Shown here: positions 23,430-31,067 of the stretch, piece after piece
Numbering within the stretch: the first letter of the stretch is position 1
Layout: the number at the start of each line of letters is the position of its first letter
DNA from: Peptococcaceae bacterium
GTDB taxonomy: Bacteria; Bacillota; DSM-521; Neomoorellales; Neomoorellaceae
Direction of reading: 5' to 3'
NCBI GenBank assembly: GCA_003509545.1
Contig: DOLC01000057.1
Span: 1 to 33,328 of the forward strand
DNA: 33,328 bases
Translations under genes and position numbers: made by a program
Notes under the pieces: generated by a model
What the model saw: the letters and a program-made list of their open reading frames with translations, nothing else
What the model was told of the DNA's origin: nothing
Database searches by the model: none

Positions 23430-24053
23430 TCACCTCAAATATAAGCCTTCCCGCCGGATGTATTCCTCCACCGCCTCAGGCAGCAGGTACTTTATGGTTT
23501 TACCTTCCCGCACCCGGCGGCGGATATCAGTGGAAGAGATGGCCAGGGCCGGCACTTCCAGAAAATGAATACGCTGCCACCCCTCGGGCGGTAACTGGGG
23601 TTTCAGTTCCTTGAGCTTCTCCAAAGGAAACCCCGGCCGGGTGGCCGCAATAAAGCGGCATTTCCGCAGGAGGTCTTCTACATCCTTCCAGTGCAGGATC
23701 TCCAGGATGGCATCGGCCCCGGTAATAAAATAAAGCTCGGGCCCGGGGCCCAACAGACGGCGGAACTCCGTCACCGTATCAATGGTATAGGATAACCCCG
23801 GCCGCTCGATCTCTATACGCGACACCGTAAAGTGGGGGTTGCTGGCCGTGGCCAATACCGTCATGCGGTAGCGGTGTTCGGCTGGAGTAACCGGGCAATC
23901 CTTCTTATGGGGCGGATGGCCGGAAGGAATGAATATAACTCTGTCCAGCTTAAACTCGTCCCGTGCTTCCTCTGCGGCAACCAGATGGCCGTAATGGATG
24001 GGATCGAAGGTGCCCCCCATCAGGCCCACCTGTTGCAGACCACTGGCGGCCAT
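23430..24053 (-). CDS. nadD: Nicotinate-nucleotide adenylyltransferase
   Basis: Makes nicotinate adenine dinucleotide from NaMN and ATP in NAD synthesis. The nucleotidyltransferase motif GLMGGTFDPIHYGHLVAAEE and the C-terminal SSTDIRRRVREGK are diagnostic, with PSGHPPHK between. At 207 residues it is normal. It is in the usual place between the proBA genes and yqeK. Confidence 0.96.
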   Translation of the reverse strand: MAASGLQQVGLMGGTFDPIHYGHLVAAEEARDEFKLDRVIFIPSGHPPHKKDCPVTPAEHRYRMTVLATASNPHFTVSRIEIERPGLSYTIDTVTEFRRLLGPGPELYFITGADAILEILHWKDVEDLLRKCRFIAATRPGFPLEKLKELKPQLPPEGWQRIHFLEVPALAISSTDIRRRVREGKTIKYLLPEAVEEYIRREGLYLR

Positions 24054-24097
24054 CGTTTACCCCCGGCTTACCTCGTGCTACAGAAGTATTTTAGCAA

Positions 24098-25354
24098 TTA
24101 CTGGCGCACCTGTCCACTGCCGAAGACAATGTATTTGAAGGTGGTGAGCTGTTCCGGGCCCATGGGCCCCCGGGCATGAAGCTTCTGGGTGCTGATGCCG
24201 ATTTCGGCGCCGAAGCCGTACTGGAATCCATCGGTAAAGCGGGTGGAAGCGTTAACGTATACCGCGGCCGCATCGACCCGCCGCAGGAACTCCAGGGCCC
24301 GGGCGTAGTTGTTGGTCACGATGGCCTCGGAATGCCTGGTGCCGTACGTGGAAATATGCTGAATGGCTTCCTCCAGATCGTCGACCACCTTGACGGCCAG
24401 AATTAGATCGAGGTACTCCGTGGCCCAATCCTCTTCGGTGGCCTCCCGGGCAAAGGGAACCAAGGCCCGGGTGTTTTCGCAACCCCGCAGTTCTACACCC
24501 AGATCCTTTAGCCTTGGTGCCACCAGCGGCAGGAAGGAGGGGGCAATATTGCGGTGCACCAGAAGGGTTTCCATGGCATTGCAGACCCCCGGCCGCTGGG
24601 TCTTGGCGTTGACCACGATCCGGGCCGCCATCTCCAAGTCGGCGTCTTCGTCTACATACACGTGGCAGTTGCCCACCCCGGTTTCGATGACCGGTACGCT
24701 GGCGTTCTCCACCACCGTGCGGATAAGCCCGGCGCCGCCCCGGGGAATGAGGACGTCGATGTACTCGTTGAGGCGCATCATGACCTGTATCGCTTCGCGA
24801 TCGGTGGTTTCCACCAGCTGGATGGCGCCCTCGGGTATCCCGGCGGCGATGGCCGCCTCGGCGATTATGCCCGCGATGGCCCGATTAGAGTTGATGGCCT
24901 CGGAGCCCCCCCGCAGGATCACGGCGTTCCCCGTCTTCAGGCACAGCCCCGCGGCATCCACCGTCACGTTGGGCCGGGCCTCATAAATAATGCCGATTAC
25001 TCCCAGGGGCACCCGCATACGGCCGATGGTGAGGCCGTTGGGCCGGGTCCACATGGAAGTAATTTCTCCCACCGGGTCGGGAAGGCTGACGAGGGCCTCC
25101 AGACCGGCAGCCATCTCCTCAATGCGCTTTTCATTAAGAAGGAGGCGGTCCAGCAGGGCCCGGGAGAGGCCCTTGGCCTGCCCGGCCTCCATATCCAGGG
25201 CATTGCTCCGGAGAATCTCTGCCGAACGCTCCCTCAAGGACCTGGCCATGGCCTTCAGAGCATTGTTCTTTACCTCGGTATTCAGGGTAGCCAACCTTTG
25301 GGCCGCCGCCCGCGCCCTTTTCCCCAGGGCGACGATTTCCTCCCGCACCGCCAT
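24098..25354 (-). CDS. proA: Gamma-glutamyl phosphate reductase
   Basis: Second enzyme of proline synthesis, reducing gamma-glutamyl phosphate to glutamate semialdehyde with NADPH. The aldehyde-dehydrogenase-like fold shows the nucleotide site (GNAVILRGGSEAINSN) and the catalytic cysteine in KTQRPGVCNAMETLLVH (C258). 418 residues, full length. It starts 19 bp after proB with GGGGGTGG upstream of the ATG. Confidence 0.97.
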   Translation of the reverse strand: MAVREEIVALGKRARAAAQRLATLNTEVKNNALKAMARSLRERSAEILRSNALDMEAGQAKGLSRALLDRLLLNEKRIEEMAAGLEALVSLPDPVGEITSMWTRPNGLTIGRMRVPLGVIGIIYEARPNVTVDAAGLCLKTGNAVILRGGSEAINSNRAIAGIIAEAAIAAGIPEGAIQLVETTDREAIQVMMRLNEYIDVLIPRGGAGLIRTVVENASVPVIETGVGNCHVYVDEDADLEMAARIVVNAKTQRPGVCNAMETLLVHRNIAPSFLPLVAPRLKDLGVELRGCENTRALVPFAREATEEDWATEYLDLILAVKVVDDLEEAIQHISTYGTRHSEAIVTNNYARALEFLRRVDAAAVYVNASTRFTDGFQYGFGAEIGISTQKLHARGPMGPEQLTTFKYIVFGSGQVRQ

Positions 25355-25373
25355 TTTTATCGGTCCACCCCCG

Positions 25374-26510
25374 TTACACGAGTACGATTAGATTATCGCG
25401 GTGTACTACTTCATCATAATCCTTACGCCCTAGAATTGCAAGAATCTCGCCGGTTTTCTTCCCCTGGATGCGCTTTATCTCTTCCGCGGAATAATTGGTC
25501 ATGCCGCGGGCAATCTCTTTGCCGTCGGGACCCAAAATGCTCACCAGACTTCCGTGCTCAAAATTTCCCTCTACGCCCGTAATGCCGCCGGGCAGTAGGC
25601 TTTTTCCCCGGTGGATAATGGCCCGGGCGGCGCCGGCATCGACCCAAATTTTCCCCTGGGCCACCGGCCCGTAGGCCAGCCACTTCTTACGGCCGTGGGC
25701 CCGGTGGTCTCGGGGTAAGAATAGGGTCCCTATCTCTTCACCCCTTAAAATGCCTGCGATCCGGCCGGGCAGCAGACCGCCGGCAATGACGACGGGAATG
25801 CCGAAACTGGTGGCCAGGCGGGCCGCCTGAAGCTTGGTAACCATTCCTCCTGTGGCCCACGTAGAGCCGCCTCCGCCGGCCGCGGCCTCTATCTCCGGTC
25901 CGATCTCTTCCACTACAGGAATAAGCCGGGCCTCAGGGCACGAACGCGGATCGGCCGTATACAGGCCATCGCTGTCTGTTAGAAGGATCAAGGCATCGGC
26001 ATCCACCAGGCCGGCCACCAGCGCCGACAGGGTGTCGTTGTCCCCCACCCGGATTTCCTCCACGGCCACCGTATCGTTTTCGTTGACGATGGGTAATACG
26101 CCTAACCGCAGTAGGGCCCCGAAGGTATGGCGGGCGTTGAGGTAACGCCGGCGGTCGGCCAGGTCGTCCCGGGTAAGCAAAACTTGGGCCACGGTCAGCC
26201 CGTATTCGCCAAAAAATTTCTCGTACATATGCATTAACAGGCCCTGGCCCACAGCGGCGGCTGCCTGCTTCTCCGGCAGCGTCCGCGGCCGCTCTTTAAG
26301 GCCCAATCTACCCATGCCGGCCCCCACGGCGCCGGAGGTGACCAGTATCACCTGGCGCCCGGCATTAACCTGATCGGCCAGCTCCCTTGCGAGGCGCTCC
26401 ATACGCTCTAGATTGAGCTTTCCCGTTTGATGGGTGAGGGTGCTGGTACCCACTTTGACTACCACCCGGTTGGTGTCGGCCAGGGCCCGCCGGCAGTCGC
26501 TAGCCGTCAA
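25374..26510 (-). CDS. proB: Glutamate 5-kinase
   Basis: First enzyme of proline synthesis. The amino-acid kinase domain (about 15-255) starts RVVVKVGTSTLTHQTG and contains VNENDTVAVEEIRVGDNDTL and DSDGLYTADPR. A C-terminal PUA domain follows (about 275-365: GKIWVDAGAARAIIHRGKSL). At 378 residues it is complete. The start is TTG at 26510 with AGGGGGG a few bases upstream. The proB-proA order follows obg, as in many clostridia. Confidence 0.96.
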   Translation of the reverse strand: MTASDCRRALADTNRVVVKVGTSTLTHQTGKLNLERMERLARELADQVNAGRQVILVTSGAVGAGMGRLGLKERPRTLPEKQAAAAVGQGLLMHMYEKFFGEYGLTVAQVLLTRDDLADRRRYLNARHTFGALLRLGVLPIVNENDTVAVEEIRVGDNDTLSALVAGLVDADALILLTDSDGLYTADPRSCPEARLIPVVEEIGPEIEAAAGGGGSTWATGGMVTKLQAARLATSFGIPVVIAGGLLPGRIAGILRGEEIGTLFLPRDHRAHGRKKWLAYGPVAQGKIWVDAGAARAIIHRGKSLLPGGITGVEGNFEHGSLVSILGPDGKEIARGMTNYSAEEIKRIQGKKTGEILAILGRKDYDEVVHRDNLIVLV

Positions 26511-26528
26511 ATTACCCCCTCCCCCAGG

Positions 26529-27797
26529 TTACTCCTCCAGATGGAACTCCTGATCCCTTATACGAACAGTGTCCCCCGGGCGGGCGCCGGCCCGCCGCAG
26601 GGCCGCCTCAACCCCCAGGCGTTTGAAAGCCTGCTGCAGGCGCCGCAGGGCGGCGTCGCTGCTGAAATCCGTCATGGCCACCCGCCGCTCCACCTCCCGG
26701 CCGGAGACGACAAATACGCCGTTTTCCACGGTTATAGTAAAGGCCTCGAGCGGTTCTACCACGCTTGCCGTTACTTCATCCGGGGGCTCCGCCTTCACCT
26801 CCGGCAGGTTTTCCAGCAGTTCTACCAAATACCATAACAGGGGCTCCAGGCCCTCCCCCTTCAAGGCCGAAAGAGGAAATATGCGGTGTTTGTGGCCCAA
26901 CCTTTCCATAAGAAACCTGTAGTTTTCCTCGCCCCGGGGCAGGTCTATCTTATTGGCCGCAATTACCTGGGGGCGTTTCAGAAGTTCGGGGCTGTAGTGG
27001 CCCAGTTCGTTGTTGACCGTTTCGAAGTCGCGGAGGACTTCTTCCCCGTCCTTCATCCCCACGTCCAAGACGTGAACCAGAACCCGCGTCCTCTCGATGT
27101 GGCGCAGGAACTTCAATCCCAAGCCGGCCCCCTGGTGGGCGCCTTCAATGAGGCCGGGAATATCGGCTACCACGAAGGAATGTTCCTCATCCAGCCGCAC
27201 CACGCCCAGGTTGGGGGTCAGGGTAGTAAAGGGGTAATCGGCAATCTTGGGCCGGGCGGCGGATATGCGGGATAGCAAAGTGGATTTGCCTGCATTGGGC
27301 AGTCCTACCAGTCCCACATCGGCCAGGAGCTTAAGCTCCAACCGGATCCACCGTTCCTCCCCCGGCTCACCCTTCTCCGCAAACTTGGGGGCCTGCTCCC
27401 GGGAGTTAGCAAAGCGGGCATTACCCCGGCCCCCGCGGCCGCCCACCGCTACCACCACCCTCTGACCGGGAGCAACGAGGTCCGCCAAAACCTTTCCGGT
27501 AACGGCGTCGCGCACCACGGTCCCCACTGGTACCCGCAGAATCAGGTCGGGGGCGCTGCGGCCGTGTTTATTTTTGCCCTGACCGTGCTCGCCCCTTTCG
27601 GCCCGGTAATGGCTGCGGTAGCGGAAATCCACCAGGGTCCTAAGGCCCGGATCGGCCTCTAGGACGACGCTGCCGCCCCTCCCGCCGTCGCCGCCGCTGG
27701 GACCCCCGCGGGGTACGTATTTTTCCCGGCGGAAGGCCACCGCCCCGTCACCGCCGTCACCGCCGCGTACGTAAATTTTCGCTTCGTCGTAAAACAT
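26529..27797 (-). CDS. obgE: GTPase Obg/CgtA
   Basis: Ribosome-assembly GTPase, also needed for sporulation signalling in Bacillus. The Gly-rich Obg fold (1-160; RGGDGGDGAVAFRREKYVPR), the G domain with P-loop GLPNAGKST (from residue 165), VADIPGLIEGAHQGAGLGLK and NKID, and a C-terminal OCT domain (about 345-420) are in order. 422 residues. It lies directly after spo0B, as in B. subtilis, where the two form one operon. Confidence 0.97.
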   Translation of the reverse strand: MFYDEAKIYVRGGDGGDGAVAFRREKYVPRGGPSGGDGGRGGSVVLEADPGLRTLVDFRYRSHYRAERGEHGQGKNKHGRSAPDLILRVPVGTVVRDAVTGKVLADLVAPGQRVVVAVGGRGGRGNARFANSREQAPKFAEKGEPGEERWIRLELKLLADVGLVGLPNAGKSTLLSRISAARPKIADYPFTTLTPNLGVVRLDEEHSFVVADIPGLIEGAHQGAGLGLKFLRHIERTRVLVHVLDVGMKDGEEVLRDFETVNNELGHYSPELLKRPQVIAANKIDLPRGEENYRFLMERLGHKHRIFPLSALKGEGLEPLLWYLVELLENLPEVKAEPPDEVTASVVEPLEAFTITVENGVFVVSGREVERRVAMTDFSSDAALRRLQQAFKRLGVEAALRRAGARPGDTVRIRDQEFHLEE

Positions 27798-27846
27798 GAA
27801 AGCTTACCCTCTGCTTCTTAACGTGGCGTGTTCCGCGCAAGCCGCA

Positions 27847-28401
27847 TTATCTTCGGGGTAAAAGCAAGGTTAGTTCAAGACTCTGGGGAGACCAGATAAC
27901 GGGCACCCCGCATTCCCTCGCCCGGTCTTGCAGCGCGTCCAGGATGGCCCCTATCTTCTCGTCCCCCGCTGGCCCGTGCGTTCCGGTAAAACGCCAGCTA
28001 TAGCCTTCCTCGGCTTTCCGGATTTCTAGCCTTACGGTGCCCTCCCGTTCCTCGGCTTCGACGGCCGCCAGTATCAGCTCCCAGGCGAGCTCCATCAAAC
28101 CCGCCGCCTGTTCCCCGCCTAAGGCCAGATCCTCCATTTCGGTGTCCATTTCCACTTCCACCCTGATCTGGCGCTGGGCTGCTTCTTCTAGTTTAAACTG
28201 GCTAAGGAGGGCCAATTCCGCCTGCCGCAGGCGCATGAGCCGCCCGTTTCTTCCGAGGCGAGCCACCACTTCCTTGGTATAGGCCAGCGCCCTTTCGGGT
28301 TTGCCCAGCTGCAAGAAGCCGGATATAACCTGCAGATGATTGAGGAAATCGTGTTTTTGGGCCCTCAACAGGCGAAGGAAGGCTTCGGTCTCCCCTACCA
28401 T
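27847..28401 (-). CDS. spo0B: Spo0B-type sporulation phosphotransferase
   Basis: A 184-residue protein whose N-terminal helical hairpin RAQKHDFLNHLQVISGFLQL is the SPOB/Spo0B-like dimerisation domain with phospho-acceptor His17. The C-terminal half resembles a degenerate ATPase domain (MELAWELILAAVEAEEREGT, then ESLELTLLLP) without the N, G1 and G2 motifs of active kinases. In B. subtilis Spo0B passes phosphate from Spo0F to Spo0A. The position between rpmA and obg is the same as there. It implies a spore former. It could alternatively act as a partner for a local kinase, since many clostridia lack Spo0F. Confidence 0.82.
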   Translation of the reverse strand: MVGETEAFLRLLRAQKHDFLNHLQVISGFLQLGKPERALAYTKEVVARLGRNGRLMRLRQAELALLSQFKLEEAAQRQIRVEVEMDTEMEDLALGGEQAAGLMELAWELILAAVEAEEREGTVRLEIRKAEEGYSWRFTGTHGPAGDEKIGAILDALQDRARECGVPVIWSPQSLELTLLLPRR

Positions 28402-28428
28402 GTATTATCCACCCCAAAAGTATTTATT

Positions 28429-28452
28429 GACCCCTGGAATCTTCCAGGGGTC
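28429..28452 (-). terminator. rpmA: Hairpin between rpmA and spo0B
   Basis: A perfect GACCCCTGGAA/TTCCAGGGGTC stem with a 2-base loop, followed on the minus strand by AATAAATAC and then TTTT. It probably ends or weakens transcription of the ribosomal part of the operon. Confidence 0.6.
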
Positions 28453-28494
28453 TTGCAGTAAGGGGTCCGCCTTAAGTCCTAGGGTCTTGAGGTC

Positions 28495-28770
28495 TTAAGC
28501 GTACACACTAACTTGCTTCTTATCCCGGCCCTTGCGTTCAAACCTCACATAGCCATCGATGAGGGCGTACAGGGTGTTGTCTTTACCCAAGCCCACGTTA
28601 CGGCCCGGGTGGATTTTGGTTCCCCGCTGGCGCACAATAATATTCCCGGCGGTAACAAATTGGCCGTCGTGCCTCTTCACGCCCAACCGCTTCGATTCGC
28701 TGTCCCGTCCGTTACGGGAACTACCCACTCCCTTCTTGTGGGCAAACAGCTGCAGGTCTATCTTGCGCAT
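28495..28770 (-). CDS. rpmA: 50S ribosomal protein L27 (with cleavable N-terminus)
   Basis: A 91-residue protein with the L27 core HKKGVGSSRNGRDSESKRLG and VRQRGTKIHPGRNVGLGKD. The N-terminus MRKIDLQLFAHKKG carries the Firmicute extension that is removed after LQLF by the protease Prp, exposing the segment that reaches the peptidyl-transferase centre. The ATG at 28770 has GAGGAGG about 8 bp upstream; a GTG at 28779 lies within that SD and is less likely. Its first 13 bases overlap the prp gene. Confidence 0.97.
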   Translation of the reverse strand: MRKIDLQLFAHKKGVGSSRNGRDSESKRLGVKRHDGQFVTAGNIIVRQRGTKIHPGRNVGLGKDNTLYALIDGYVRFERKGRDKKQVSVYA

Positions 28771-29105
28771 CTGCTCCACCTCCTCGTTTCCACCTGCACA
28801 AACCTACTATAGCTCATGGCTATGGCCCTCAGGCCCAGCTCCATGGTGCCGAAAATAACCTCCGCCTTCTCACGCTCGGGTAACGGCAGGTCCTCAGGTA
28901 TGAGGCACCGGAGACTGCCTTCCCCTTTGTGCACCTCAGGCGCCACACTCAGGTACTCCTCCAGCCCCAGCACCGCCGCCTGGGTAAGGGCCGATACAGC
29001 GGCACATACTATATCCCGGCCCCGCGGCCGGTACCCCGCATGGCCGTATACGCTGAAACCAACTGTCTGGCCGCCTTCATCACACCACAGCGTTACACGG
29101 ACCAT
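28758..29105 (-). CDS. prp: Ribosomal-processing cysteine protease Prp
   Basis: A 115-residue protease (YsxB/DUF464) that cuts the N-terminal extension of L27. The catalytic pair is visible: GHAGY with His22 and DIVCAAVSALTQ with Cys34. It stands between rplU and rpmA, the conserved arrangement in Firmicutes with cleaved L27, and overlaps rpmA by 13 bp, so protease and substrate are translated together. There is no strong SD before its ATG, six bases after rplU, which suggests coupling to rplU. Confidence 0.94.
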   Translation of the reverse strand: MVRVTLWCDEGGQTVGFSVYGHAGYRPRGRDIVCAAVSALTQAAVLGLEEYLSVAPEVHKGEGSLRCLIPEDLPLPEREKAEVIFGTMELGLRAIAMSYSRFVQVETRRWSRCAR

Positions 29106-29111
29106 GGGCGT

Positions 29112-29426
29112 CTAGGATAGCTCGATCTTTTCAATACGCAGGGCAGTATAGGGCTGGCGGTGCCCCTGCTTCCGACGGTAGTTTTTCTTGGGCTTGTATT
29201 TGAACACGATTATCTTTTCACCCTTACCGTGCCCTTCGACCTTGCCTATCACCCGCGCATTGGCCAGGTAAGGCCTACCCACCTGCAAGCCCCCGTCGCC
29301 CTGAACGGCCAGCACCTTATCCAGGACCACCGTCTCTCCTTCCGGAACGGGCAGCTTTTCCACCTTCAATACATCGCCCTCGGAAACCCGATACTGCTTG
29401 CCACCTGTTTCGATGATAGCGTACAT
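29112..29426 (-). CDS. rplU: 50S ribosomal protein L21
   Basis: A 104-residue protein starting MYAIIETGGKQYRVSEGDVL and ending FKYKPKKNYRRKQGHRQPYT plus a short tail, the standard L21. The ATG at 29426 has GGGAGGAG about 8 bp upstream. A longer open frame to 29699 has no family similarity and crosses the promoter and leader, so it is not coding. Confidence 0.97.
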   Translation of the reverse strand: MYAIIETGGKQYRVSEGDVLKVEKLPVPEGETVVLDKVLAVQGDGGLQVGRPYLANARVIGKVEGHGKGEKIIVFKYKPKKNYRRKQGHRQPYTALRIEKIELS

Positions 29427-29535
29427 CTGTTTCTTCTCCTCCCAAGCTAAGACTCGCCGGAATGAAGGTACCCTCTCCAAAGGGAGGGGTTTACCACCCC
29501 TTCCGGGCGGTTTAAAACTTGAGCTACATCCGCTT
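29427..29535 (-). promoter_or_regulatory. rplU: rplU leader RNA (L21-leader-like)
   Basis: About 105 bases of untranslated mRNA between the predicted transcription start and rplU. It can fold locally, for example CCCTC paired with GAGGG around CCTTTG, flanked by GGTAAA/GGTACC. Firmicute rplU genes often carry an autoregulatory L21 leader. I did not confirm its consensus, so this is an inference from position and fold. Confidence 0.45.
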
Positions 29536-29539
29536 TTGC

Positions 29540-29569
29540 AGTGTAGCATATTTAGCAAATCGCTGTCAA
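29540..29569 (-). promoter_or_regulatory. rplU: Promoter of the rplU operon
   Basis: On the minus strand, TTGACA (29569-29564) and TACACT (29545-29540) are separated by 18 bases. The -35 is perfect. It would drive rplU-prp-rpmA and, by readthrough, the sporulation and housekeeping genes after it. Confidence 0.7.
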
Positions 29570-29836
29570 GCAAACCCCATGGGGTGTTCGTGTCAACACC
29601 AAAGGGAAATCGGTAATATATATTAAGTTCTCCCCTAGAGATTGAGTGGTGCCTTGCTGATAACAAATTATTCTTCATACCCCGCCCGAGGTTACCCATG
29701 CTAAACTAGTACGGTAAAAAACTCCAACAATATGTCTCCCGAGTTGCGGGCATTTACCGGCGGGAGACGCTCCATGATAGCCGCATGGGGCGCGGTATAA
29801 CCCTTTTGCTACCTGCCGAAATTTTGCCTGGCCGGG
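29570..29836. other. Gene-free stretch with a hairpin
   Basis: No gene recognised. It contains GTCTCCCG/CGGGAGAC (29734-29768, 19-base interior); on the minus strand this is followed after about 15 bases by TTTTTT, so it could end transcription of the 29837 gene. TATAACCC/GGGTTATA (29796-29841) brackets the 3' end of that gene. Confidence 0.4.
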
Positions 29837-30541
29837 TTATAAATATAGCTTTGATTTGTCCAATCCAAGGTTTAGCTCCTTAAATTTCTCATTTATTTTG
29901 ACTCTGGCCTTAGACTTCAGTTTGATTTTTAGAACATTCCACCGTTGCTTTTTTGCTGCTTCAAAAACTATATCCTTTGTTGCATTCGCATAGGATTTGC
30001 TGAAGGTTAACAAGCGAAAGGCATTATACCATTCATAGATGTTCCAGTAATGCTCAATAGATATATTGGAGGCCTTACAGAAATTATCGACCAGTGTTTT
30101 ATACTCGTCATTTGAAGCATATTGATTTTGTGCCTCTGCAATAAACCTTTTTACCTCATCCTCGGTTGGGAGGAGTTTGTTTTTAATGGCATAATCAAGA
30201 ATAAGTTTTTCCTCCACTAAAACATTAAACACTTCTGAATAGCTTTGGTTACGCATACCAGCACTTTGATTTAAGGCCTTCCTAAATTCTAATTCTCCTA
30301 TGGTAACAGGAAGGTCATTTACCCATGCAACGGTTTCACCTGGAGCGGCTCCTGTACTCCTTAGGGTTTTGGTTAGATCTCGAAGTAGATTTGGGTTGCT
30401 TTTGATAAATTCGCCTATAGGTTGAAAAAACTCCTCTACTGTTTTTCGCCCTTGGGCATACGTCATAGTGTTAATGGTATATATGCTAAATATCCCAACC
30501 AAAACTATTGATAGCACTGCTAGGGATACCTTTTTAAACAT
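29837..30541 (-). CDS. Membrane-anchored SurA-N-like protein, orphan
   Basis: A 234-residue protein with an N-terminal membrane segment or signal (SLAVLSIVLVGIFSIYTI). The middle resembles the SurA N-terminal chaperone domain: ETVAWVNDLPVTIGELEFRK, then SEVFNVLVEEKLILDYAIKN and LLPTEDEVKRFIAEAQNQYA. No PpiC-type prolyl isomerase domain follows; the C-terminus is Lys-rich. The sequence is visibly richer in A and T than all other genes here, with many AAA, ATT and TTT codons, which suggests recent transfer. It has no operon partner. Function is unknown; an extracytoplasmic chaperone-like role is a guess from the fold. Confidence 0.75.
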   Translation of the reverse strand: MFKKVSLAVLSIVLVGIFSIYTINTMTYAQGRKTVEEFFQPIGEFIKSNPNLLRDLTKTLRSTGAAPGETVAWVNDLPVTIGELEFRKALNQSAGMRNQSYSEVFNVLVEEKLILDYAIKNKLLPTEDEVKRFIAEAQNQYASNDEYKTLVDNFCKASNISIEHYWNIYEWYNAFRLLTFSKSYANATKDIVFEAAKKQRWNVLKIKLKSKARVKINEKFKELNLGLDKSKLYL

Positions 30542-30680
30542 ACGCTTAATACCCCTATCCCTTTGTTTGACCCTTATATGCGTATAATCCCCGCAAATTA
30601 ACTCAGCCCATTAGAATAAAAACAGCCCTACTTTTATCTGCGCTCCCGGCTGCCGTATCATTCTCCCCCTTTTGGGTGTC

Positions 30681-30709
30681 ATTATATGGTATTACTGTCT
30701 ATAAAGTAA
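30681..30709 (-). promoter_or_regulatory. Candidate promoter of the 29837 gene
   Basis: On the minus strand, TTACTT (30709-30704) and a perfect TATAAT (30686-30681) are separated by 17 bases. It lies about 140 bp upstream of the gene, leaving a long leader. Confidence 0.45.
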
Positions 30710-30744
30710 CATATAACCATGTAATAGAACAAGCGAATCCTTTG

Positions 30745-30802
30745 TAGCCCGCGGCAGGTTCAGTCAAGGATAATTTCCTTTGACGGGTTCTGCCGCGGGC
30801 TA
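30745..30802. repeat. 58-bp imperfect palindrome
   Basis: The arms begin TAGCCCGCGGCAG and end CTGCCGCGGGCTA (13 bp perfect), and continue with partial pairing through TCAAGGA/TCCTTTGA to a short loop near 30772. There is no T run on either side, so it is not a simple terminator. The shape fits a small transposon-like palindrome or the end of a lost IS. Confidence 0.6.
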
Positions 30803-30842
30803 TATCATTGTTAACCGCAAGCCACCTTGTCCCGCCCCGGCC

Positions 30843-30908
30843 TTGTCCGCTTACCCTGTATTCGGCTATCCGGGTTTCCCATAGTCGTTGCAGTTCGGCT
30901 CCGGTCAT
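30843..30908 (-). mobile_element. N-terminal fragment of an IS66-type accessory protein (TnpA-like)
   Basis: The ATG at 30908 opens MTGAELQRLWETRIAEYRVS followed by GQ, which resembles, from memory, the start of the IS66 TnpA family (LWExRIAEFRxSG). After about 22 codons the similarity ends and the frame runs on through the 58-bp palindrome to 30699 without sense. The rest of the element is gone. The start codon stands right after the T run of the sugar-operon terminator. Confidence 0.5.
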
Positions 30909-30945
30909 AAAAAAAGCCTCCTCAGCTTATTTTCTGAAGAGGCTT
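30909..30945 (-). terminator. Intrinsic terminator of the pgiA-kinase operon
   Basis: On the minus strand AAGCCTCTTCAG pairs with CTGAGGAGGCTT (one mismatch) across an 8-base loop and is followed by TTTTTTT. It is the strongest terminator in the window, about 125 bp after the kinase stop. Confidence 0.85.
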
Positions 30946-30970
30946 ATCTCCTAAATTTGGGGGCGCTGCC

Positions 30971-31021
30971 AAGGTGGGTCGTATTTGACCCTTACCCTCC
31001 TTTTGCTTTTCTACCCACCTT
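30971..31021. repeat. Inverted repeat upstream of the terminator
   Basis: AAGGTGGGT (30971-30979) and ACCCACCTT (31013-31021) are perfect inverted copies 33 bp apart, lying between the kinase gene and its terminator. They could be an additional 3'-UTR hairpin or the ends of a tiny insertion. Confidence 0.5.
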
Positions 31022-31067
31022 TGTTATATCACAGAGGATTGGGGGACCGCCACCTTCATTTTCCAAG

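Noticed and set aside
24554..25582. 342-codon open frame on the plus strand
   Set aside because: Antisense to proA and the end of proB, rich in His, Gly and Pro, no family similarity.
29427..29699. N-terminal extension of L21
   Set aside because: The extra 91 codons cross a sigma-A promoter and leader, have no conservation, and L21 has a proper SD and ATG at 29426.
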